This document shows, piece after piece, positions 13,947 through 19,729 of a stretch of 19,729 nt of DNA. Source of the DNA: CAYPIE01 sp964410665 (GTDB taxonomy: Bacteria > Planctomycetota > Planctomycetia > Gemmatales > Gemmataceae); NCBI GenBank assembly GCA_964410665.1, contig CAYPIE010000102.1, positions 1 to 19,729 on the forward strand. The letters run 5' to 3'. The notes below the pieces were generated by a model. The model had not been told where the DNA came from. It ran no database searches and worked only from the letters and a program-made list of their open reading frames with translations. Each line of letters begins with the position of its first letter. Within the stretch, counting starts at the first letter, position 1. Made by a program: the position numbers and the translations under genes.

Positions 13947-16795
13947 ATGCAACGCAAACTCGACCTACAACAACTCGAAACCCGCGAAGTCATGTCTGGC
14001 AATGTGATGGCCTACGTCCGCTACGGGGACTTATATATCCATGGTGACAGTCAGGACAACGAGCTTTCGGTCAGCCGGGTCGATCACGACACCATCCTCG
14101 TCGAAGGTCGGAACAGCACCACTGTCAACCAGGGCGGGTCTGACCAATTCCAGGTCAGTGGCGACGACCTGCGGATTTATATGGGTTCAGGGAACGACCG
14201 GGTGGACCTGGACGGCATCCAGCTGAACAACTATTGGCACAGCGATTTCTATGTCGACCTCGGTGAGGGGGCGGACTATCTAAATGCCGCAGGGGTCGAA
14301 GTCAACCGTTATGTCAACGTCTATGGCAGGGACGGCAATGATAGTATCACGTTGGGGGTGACCGGCTTTACCCAGCTCACTGCCATGGGCGATGCGGGCA
14401 ATGATCGAATCCACGGCAGCTCTGGCAACGACCGGCTCTATGGCGGTGCCGATCAGGACACTCTGCTGGGCGATAAGGGCCAGGACAGCTTGTACGGCGG
14501 GGCTGGCAACGACCGGCTCGACGGGGCCGACCATGCCGTCCATAACCGCTGGTCGAGAACCGAGAAGGGAGATGACCGGGACCTTCTGGTCGGCGACCAG
14601 GATCAGGACACCATTCTCGGCGGCTACGGAGACGATACCCTGGAGGGGGGCAGCGGCGCGGATCGCCTCTATGGCGGCAGTAATCATGATGTGATCTACG
14701 GAGGCTCGGGGGACGACTGGGTAGCCGGCTACAGCGGCAATGACTCGATCGATGGCGGCAGTGGACAAGACACGCTCAAAGGCGAAGTAGGCGACGACAT
14801 CCTTTACGGCGGCACCGAATCGGACAGTCTGCGCGGCGGCAGCGGCAACGATTATCTGGCCGGGCAAGCAGGCAATGACACGTTGCGTGGCGACTCTGGC
14901 CTCGATGGTCTGTGGGGCGACACCGGCATCGACATCATCGATGGCGGCAGTGACCGCGATCGGCTGTACAACCGCAATTTGGCCGACGCCAAGGAAATCA
15001 TTCAGGGAATCGCCGTAGGAGATGTGGAAATTCATCTGACCGATGGCGTGACCTACGAGAGTAAAAATACCGAATATGAGGAGGGAGAATGGCTCGCTGA
15101 AGAGTTTCAGCCCATCGATGCCTCTCTCGAATTGTTGTCCCGTAAGACCGACTCCAATGCTCTGTTGACCGGTGCCTATGGCGAACCCCTGGACATCATC
15201 CGCTACGGCGAAGCAGTAGAAGGTGGTTTTCGTGGCGTCAACCTGGGCTTTGGCCGGATGGGGATGACCCAGAATGCTTATGACGCCGGGGTGCGTCAGG
15301 TGATGCAGACCTTCATTCATGAGGTGGGTCACAACTGGGACAACATGTATGGTTTGCCGGAACACCCTTATGGCAACGACTTCCTCGCCCTGAGTGGTTG
15401 GACCAAATCCGACCCCCAAGGCCAAAGCGGGGACTGGGTGCGGACTGAGCGGTACGGCGAAGAGTGGTGGTACAACCGGGACCTGGACTCCGCGCGATTC
15501 GCCCGTCCCACTGAAGGCGGCGACGGTTACAGCACTGTGCACCCGGTTGAAGACTGGGCAACCGCGTTCTCGTTGCACATGCTTCGCTTTGCCAGTTTGG
15601 ACTACAACAACGGCGAGGACGTGGTGGACGCGGCGACCCATCTGGACACTCTCCGGGTCTCCGGGGCCAACAACGACAAGGTCGAACTGCTCGACACCTT
15701 CTTTGACACCCTGCCTGAACACAACGGGATCCGTTTGCTGACCAACTTTGCCATGGAGAACCTCGGGTTCAAAGTGACCAGCTCTGGGCTCCAGGTAACC
15801 GGCACCGTCAACGTCCTGGGCAGCAACGTCAGCGTTCGCGGCCTGGTCCAGATCGACGGCCAGTTCTCGTTCACCGGCAGCTCCACCATCACTGTGGCTG
15901 GCTTCACCCTAAGCAACGCCTCGGTGACGCTTGACAACAGCGGTCTGCGGGTGAGCGGGTCCATCACTGTGGCCGGCTCGAGTGTGAACATGAGCGGGAC
16001 GGTCCAGCCGAACGGCATCTTCTCCTTGACGGGGACGCAAACGCTGAGCTTTGCCGGCTACACGATGAGCANNNNNNNNNNNNNNNNNNNNNNNNNNNNN
16101 NNNNNNNNNNNNNNNNNNNNNNNNNNNNNNNNNNNNNNNNNNNNNNNNNNNNNNNNNNNNNNNNNNNNNNNATCAGTGTGCGTGGCACGAGTGTGTATGT
16201 GAGTGGTACGGTTCAGTCGAACGGGATCTTCTCCTTGACGGGGACGCAAACGCTGAGCTTTGCCGGCTACACGATGAGCAATGCCTCGGTGACGCTGAAC
16301 AACAGCGGGTTGTCGGTGAGTGGTTGGATCAGTGTGCGTGGCACGAGTGTGTATGTGAGTGGTACGGTTCAGTCGAACGGGAACTACTCCTTCACGGGGA
16401 CGAAGAGTCTGAACTTCGCCGGGTTCTGGATGAGTAGTGCCTCGGTAACGCTGAACAACAGCGGGTTGTCGGTCAGCGGTTCGGTCAATGCGGCTGGCTC
16501 AAGTGTGAGCATGAGCGGTTCTGTCCAAACCAATGGCAACTTCTCGCTTACGGGCAACAAGACGTTGACACTGGCAGGGGTCTCGCTGAGCAACGCCTCG
16601 TTAACGCTGACGAACAGTGGGATGGCAGTTTCGGGGAGTATAACCTTTCAAGGTCATTCCGTTCAGATGACTGGATCGATCTTTAGCAACGGCAACTTCT
16701 CATTGACCGGGTCGGTGACAATCCAAGCACCCTGGTGGTTGGGGGGCGATCAACATTACTCGCTGACGCTCAACCAGAACGGCCTGTCTTGGTGA
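13947..16795 (+). CDS. Secreted RTX-repeat metallopeptidase with C-terminal 52-residue repeats (interrupted by assembly gap)
   Basis: AAGGAG lies 6 nt before ATG 13947. The N-terminus MQRKLDLQQLETREVMSG is the planctomycete-type leader found on many large exported proteins. Residues about 150-345 carry some 15 RTX nonapeptide-like repeats (GGxGxDxLxGG type), which bind calcium. A metallopeptidase-like domain follows: H458-E-V-G-H462 in TFIHEVGHNW and E535 in HPVEDWATAF, a pattern that fits a gluzincin with Glu as third zinc ligand. From residue 621 a strict 52-residue repeat rich in Ser, Thr, Gly and Val begins. The N-run 16072-16171 breaks the array and shifts the apparent frame; filling it with 47 bases (or 47 plus multiples of 156) restores one reading frame to the TGA at 16793-16795, giving at least 931 residues. 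I infer a secreted or surface-bound calcium-dependent protease; its target is unknown. Confidence 0.85.
15807..16795 (+). repeat. 156-bp (52-residue) tandem repeat array
   Basis: Units start at 15807, 15963, 16172, 16328, 16484 and 16640; every visible interval away from the gap is exactly 156 bp, with no indels. The consensus begins with a hydrophobic residue, then xVxGSSVxMSGTVQ, NGxFSLTGTxTLxFAG, SNASVTLxNSGLxVSG. The alternating hydrophobic pattern predicts short beta strands, as in a beta solenoid or a stack of small beta modules. The last unit is diverged and ends the protein with QNGLSW. Some sections of unit 2 and unit 3 are identical over more than 60 bp, suggesting recent duplication or gene conversion. 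Confidence 0.93.
16072..16171. other. Assembly gap of 100 N inside the repeat array
   Basis: Exactly 100 undetermined bases, a conventional placeholder for a gap of unknown size. By comparison with the next unit, the base before the gap corresponds to 16280 and the first base after it to 16328. The true missing length should therefore be 47 + 156k bases; 100 does not fit. Confidence 0.97.
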
Positions 16796-16839
16796 GATGA
16801 CGGGTCAGTGATGTGACCTCGCCATGAATGGCGTCTGTT

Positions 16840-16871
16840 CGACGGCCCGACCAGGTTTGGTCGGGCCGTCG
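16840..16871. terminator. Strong stem-loop between convergent genes
   Basis: CGACGGCCCGACCA (16840-16853) and TGGTCGGGCCGTCG (16858-16871) form a perfect 14-bp stem with the tetraloop GGTT. It lies 44 bp after the RTX-protein stop and 28 bp before the end of the convergent protease gene, so it can serve both strands. There is no T-run on either side. Confidence 0.75.
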
Positions 16872-16899
16872 ACGTCATTGACCGGGTCGGTTCGGCCGC

Positions 16900-18009
16900 T
16901 CAGCTCTCGAGCACCAGTTCCCAGCCCCAGCCGTCGAGCACCTCGACCACCGCATGCATGGGGACGGCGAGTGTCACCGGCGGGCGGCTATCCACGCTGT
17001 GCTTGTACTCGCCGTAAAAAATGATGCCGATGGCCTTGCCGCTGTGGGTACAGACCAGTGCCCCCGAGTCGCCTTGCTCGGCAAAGGGGATGTTCGAGGT
17101 CGAGGTGATCTCCAGGACGCTACGGGTTTCCAAGTAACTAGGTTGCCCGTGCAGGTTGAAGGCGATTGGATAGTTGTGGAAGCCGAAGCCGGACAGGAAT
17201 GCACGCCGCTTCTCCCCAGTGGTACGGCCATTCTTGTACAGCGTGGCCTTAGCCTCGCGGTGGTCGGGGAGTCCGGTCCGGGCGAGCTCCTCGATCTCAT
17301 CGGCGGTACAAACGCCGGTCAGCTTGCGCGTCTTAACCGGACGTTCTTGCTGCTGGTCGCGGTGCAGCCCAGCGGTATCCTCGTCGAGCTCCACCACGGC
17401 GATGTCCATGGTGGGCGCCCGAGGTTCTAGCAGGGTGGCCGCATAGCGGACGTGGCCGATGGCATGGGTCGGGAACCGACCCCCGTCCTCACCGGCGGGC
17501 TGGATCGCCTGATCCCGTTCGGGGTCAAGGGTGTGTTCGGGCAAAACGCCGTGGGCGGCGGTTAGGACCCCCAGCGCCTTCGGGTTGTCTTTCTGCTGCA
17601 CCAGGCAGCTGATGCTGGCGGCCTTTGGGCCGCGCGTCGGGCCAATGGACAGGCCGGGACGCATCACGTCCTGGGGGGTGCGGTTGGCCTCCAGGAGCAG
17701 ACCAAAATGATTGGGCTTCTGGATGATCGTGCGCAGGTCCGCGGCCTCGGCCAGGTTGTCCACGCCCAGCACTGAGCGTAGCGTGTCGCGGACGGTTTCC
17801 TGATCGATCGTGCGGTCGGTGATCCGTACCGCCAGTTGGTAGGCACGTTCCTTCTTCTTTATGCTTTGGGGTTCGCGCGTCAGTCCAACGCCCAGACCGC
17901 GAACGAAGCCGCCCCCATCGTTTTCCGCGCGGAGGACCTGGTTGGGAAAGGCTTCGCGGAAGCGGGCCATCACTTCCTGGAGCTTACTCCGGGCTTCGCT
18001 TGCTTTCAT
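16900..18009 (-). CDS. Cytoplasmic trypsin-like serine protease
   Basis: A 369-residue protein with no signal peptide or membrane segment. Residues about 125-360 form a chymotrypsin-fold protease with an intact triad: H153 in GVLTAAHGV, D202 in MDIAVVELD and S315 in AEQGDSGALV. The segment LYKNGRTTGEKRRAFLSGFG (257-276) is typical of bacterial trypsin-like proteases related to plant NAL1. The N-terminal 120 residues include GGGFVRGLGVGLTREPQ and a beta-rich part, YQLAVRITDRTIDQETVRDTL, probably a separate domain of the kind that accompanies such proteases. Retention in the cytoplasm points to a regulatory or conflict-related cleavage rather than nutrition; the substrate is unknown. GAGGAGG lies 8 nt before ATG 18009, one of the strongest ribosome sites in the window. 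It is divergent from the glycosyltransferase gene. Confidence 0.87.
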   Translation of the reverse strand: MKASEARSKLQEVMARFREAFPNQVLRAENDGGGFVRGLGVGLTREPQSIKKKERAYQLAVRITDRTIDQETVRDTLRSVLGVDNLAEAADLRTIIQKPNHFGLLLEANRTPQDVMRPGLSIGPTRGPKAASISCLVQQKDNPKALGVLTAAHGVLPEHTLDPERDQAIQPAGEDGGRFPTHAIGHVRYAATLLEPRAPTMDIAVVELDEDTAGLHRDQQQERPVKTRKLTGVCTADEIEELARTGLPDHREAKATLYKNGRTTGEKRRAFLSGFGFHNYPIAFNLHGQPSYLETRSVLEITSTSNIPFAEQGDSGALVCTHSGKAIGIIFYGEYKHSVDSRPPVTLAVPMHAVVEVLDGWGWELVLES

Positions 18010-18170
18010 GCGGACAACCTCCTCAAATCATCATGGGTCAAGGGATACCAGTTTGGTGTAGGGATTTGCGGCAGGCTCTGCAACTTCCCCTCGCCAGAGC
18101 GGCAGACTTCTGGCACAATCTACGCCCGTCATCCGCCCGAAACCTTCCGTTGCTTGTGAAAGGGATGTCC

Positions 18171-19427
18171 ATGCGACGGCTGCATGTTGCTATTCTGGAC
18201 GAGGAATTGCCTTACCCATTGACTTCGGGCAAGCGGATTCGCACCTTCCACCTCTTGAGCCGCCTGGCGCTGCGGCATCGTTTGACCTATCTGTGCCATC
18301 GCAATACCGACCCGGTCGAGGCCGCCGAAGCACAGGCGAAGCTCGAACGCATCGGCATCACATGCCGGGTGATTGACCGACCGGTCCCGCGCAAGTCGGG
18401 GGCGGGATTTGCCTGGCGACTCGCTCGGAATCTGCTCTCCCCATTGCCTTATACAGTCGCCAGCCATACCAGCGCGGCTCTGTGCCAGGCCGCCCATACC
18501 TTGGCACAGCGTGAATCGGTCGATCTTTGGCACTGTGAATGGACCCCCTATGCCCAAACATTACGACAATCACGACAGCCAGAGATCGCCACCACGCCTT
18601 GGGTGGTCATGGCGCACAATGTCGAATCCTTGATCTGGCAGCGTTATGCCGAGACCGAGTCCCATCCGCTCAAACGCTGGTATATTCGCCGGCAATTCGG
18701 GAAATATCGTGACTTTGAACATTGGGCCTACACTCAGGCCACCCAGGCCATTGCGGTCAGTTTGCCCGATGCCGCTCGGATGCGCGATGACTTTGGCAGC
18801 ACGCGCGTCAGTGTGGTCGAGAATGGTGTCGATGTCGCCTATTTTCAGCCCGCCCAGATCGAACGCGATCCGTATCGCATCCTGTTTCTTGGCAGTTTGG
18901 ATTGGCGACCCAATCTCGATGCGGTTCGTCTGCTGCTTGAGCACATCTTTCCCGCAGTTCGGGCCTCCGAGCCACGCGCCACCCTGGTGCTGGTCGGACG
19001 CCATCCGCCGGCTTGGTTACGCCAACTGGTCGCCAATCAGCTACAGGTCGAACTGTACGGCGATGTTGCGGATGTTCGTCCATATCTGGCTCGGACGGGG
19101 CTTTTGGCGGTGCCCTTGCGCATCGGCGGCGGTTCACGCCTCAAGATCCTCGAGGCTCTGGCGGCGGGACTCCCTGTAGTGAGCACTCGGATTGGTGCCG
19201 AAGGGTTGCAACTTCAACCGAACGAGCACTTTACGCAGACCGAGACCGCCGAGACGATGGCGCCAGCTCTCCTGCAGGCCATGCGCAACCCACGCAGTAT
19301 GGCCATCCAGGCCCAGCGTGGTCGCCAACGGGTGCTCGACCTGTATGACTGGGATCCTTTGGCGCGACGCCTGGAGGCTATCTGGCTTGACTGTGTGTCG
19401 TCGGCCACCCTCCCACACGCGGCCTGA
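18171..19427 (+). CDS. GT4-type glycosyltransferase (group 1)
   Basis: A 418-residue GT-B fold protein. The N-terminal acceptor domain opens MRRLHVAILDEELPYPLTSG, with the glycine-containing loop and KRIRTFHLLSRLA; MAHNVESLIWQRYA (148-161) and VVENGVDVAYFQP (215-227) follow, as in sugar transferases of exopolysaccharide clusters. The C-terminal donor domain has ILFLGSLDWRPNLDAVRLL (237-255), VLVGRHPP, YGDVADVRPYLART (296-309) and PLRIGGGSRLKILEALAAG (315-333), the nucleotide-sugar motif with E328. It should transfer a sugar from a nucleotide donor to a lipid-linked or surface glycan; donor and acceptor are unknown. Start ATG 18171 has AAAGGG 6 nt upstream; ATG 18165 is too close to that site. 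No other polysaccharide gene is in view. Confidence 0.93.
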   Translation: MRRLHVAILDEELPYPLTSGKRIRTFHLLSRLALRHRLTYLCHRNTDPVEAAEAQAKLERIGITCRVIDRPVPRKSGAGFAWRLARNLLSPLPYTVASHTSAALCQAAHTLAQRESVDLWHCEWTPYAQTLRQSRQPEIATTPWVVMAHNVESLIWQRYAETESHPLKRWYIRRQFGKYRDFEHWAYTQATQAIAVSLPDAARMRDDFGSTRVSVVENGVDVAYFQPAQIERDPYRILFLGSLDWRPNLDAVRLLLEHIFPAVRASEPRATLVLVGRHPPAWLRQLVANQLQVELYGDVADVRPYLARTGLLAVPLRIGGGSRLKILEALAAGLPVVSTRIGAEGLQLQPNEHFTQTETAETMAPALLQAMRNPRSMAIQAQRGRQRVLDLYDWDPLARRLEAIWLDCVSSATLPHAA

Positions 19428-19463
19428 ATTGCCTGCTTCGAACCAACCATTTCCCCAAGCATC

Positions 19464-19493
19464 TCGTCTTGAAAGAAGATACCCTTGAGACGA
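19464..19493 (+). terminator. Weak stem-loop after the glycosyltransferase gene
   Basis: TCGTCT (19464-19469) pairs with AGACGA (19488-19493), extended inward by two G-U pairs and one A-U pair. It lies 36 bp after the stop codon and has no U-tract. Confidence 0.25.
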
Positions 19494-19550
19494 TCGGCCA
19501 CGCCGCCGGTCGTCGATTCGTTGACCTATCTTTCGCCGAGGGATTTGACC

Positions 19551-19729
19551 ATGCTGCGACGCATCCTCTGGCTCCTGCCCTTGGCAGGAGTAATTGGGAC
19601 CTTCATCCTGCTTGGGTTGCAGGGCCAAGGCACTGCGCAACAAGTCAATTTGGCCCAGCCACTCGAGCCTGCTGTTCAATTGCCGATGGGGAATGTGGTG
19701 CTGTATTCGTCGGGGGTGGGGTACTTCGA
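19551..19729 (+). CDS. N-terminus of a secreted or membrane protein, cut by the window end
   Basis: Only the first 59 codons are present. The frame opens at ATG 19551 with GAGGGA 7 nt upstream and is uninterrupted to the edge. MLRRILWLLPLAGVIGTFIL is a signal peptide or membrane anchor, followed by a Gln-rich stretch and then LPMGNVVLYSSGVGYF. The last segment resembles the start of planctomycete proteins with a DUF4139-like domain (VVLYxxGVGYFE), but this is a recollection of the motif and too short to be firm. It follows the glycosyltransferase gene by 123 bp on the same strand. Confidence 0.75.
   Translation, partial: MLRRILWLLPLAGVIGTFILLGLQGQGTAQQVNLAQPLEPAVQLPMGNVVLYSSGVGYF

Noticed and set aside
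14280..15722. 480-codon open frame on the minus strand
   Set aside because: It is antisense to the RTX/metallopeptidase gene. Its translation is a low-information Val/Ala/Ile-rich mirror of the GGxGxD repeats, while the plus strand shows a leader, a ribosome site and clear motifs.
16172..16202. Frameshift and premature stop in the RTX gene
   Set aside because: The shift arises only from the arbitrary 100-N gap length. The repeat phase on both sides supports one continuous frame.
18108..18125. Sigma-54-like promoter (CTGGCAC) before the glycosyltransferase
   Set aside because: The TTGC half at the required spacing is absent (ACGC instead).
19572..19590. Perfect 8-bp hairpin (CTCCTGCC / GGCAGGAG)
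   Set aside because: It lies inside the signal-peptide codons of the last gene and has a 3-nt loop and no T-run. The open frame explains the sequence.
19134..19679. 181-codon open frame on the minus strand
   Set aside because: It is antisense to the glycosyltransferase gene and to the start of the next gene, with no ribosome site or family motif.

Overview
The window looks like a chromosomal piece of a Planctomycetota genome, most likely Gemmataceae or a near relative. The grounds are moderately high GC, a secreted protein opening with the planctomycete-type 'LETREVMSG' leader, a DUF1080 (3-keto-disaccharide hydrolase type) protein, an HU protein with a histone-H1-like basic tail, and a zinc-ribbon coiled-coil protein. 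This taxonomic call is inference from gene content, not from a marker gene. No rRNA, tRNA, insertion sequence or CRISPR array was recognised. The assembly is a draft: positions 16072-16171 are exactly 100 Ns.

Left part (1-6135). A degenerate 30-bp tandem repeat (1 to about 145) runs off the left edge. Three minus-strand genes follow: a secreted leucine-rich-repeat protein, a secreted DUF1080 protein and a C4 zinc-ribbon coiled-coil protein. Divergent from these is a long secreted protein made of two amidohydrolase domains in tandem, of which only the first keeps its metal ligands, then a conserved protein of unknown function.

Middle (6136-12746). A 743-bp stretch without a gene holds a helically phased 11-bp repeat and a 25-nt palindrome. 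Downstream are a protein with a HEPN-like RNxxxH motif, a UvrC-like GIY-YIG protein lacking the C-terminal nuclease half, and phosphoglycerate kinase, all on the plus strand and closely spaced. A minus-strand HU-family gene follows; its last codons and stop are copied as a 15-bp tandem array that ends in an inverted copy. Divergent from HU is a two-transmembrane coiled-coil protein.

Right part (12834-19729). A class I methyltransferase (minus) is divergent from a large secreted protein that combines RTX calcium-binding repeats, an HEVGH metallopeptidase site and a C-terminal array of strict 52-residue repeats. The assembly gap lies inside that array and creates a false frameshift. A cytoplasmic trypsin-like protease with a full His-Asp-Ser triad (minus) is divergent from a GT4-type glycosyltransferase. 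The window ends in the first 59 codons of a secreted or membrane protein.

Most genes have a clear purine-rich Shine-Dalgarno site, which I used to correct several starts. Many genes end in perfect or near-perfect stem-loops without a U-tract. The most notable items are the RTX/metallopeptidase/52-residue-repeat protein with its collapsed repeat gap, the amidohydrolase with a pseudoenzyme half, the HEPN-like plus UvrC-like gene pair, and the tandemly copied HU stop codon.
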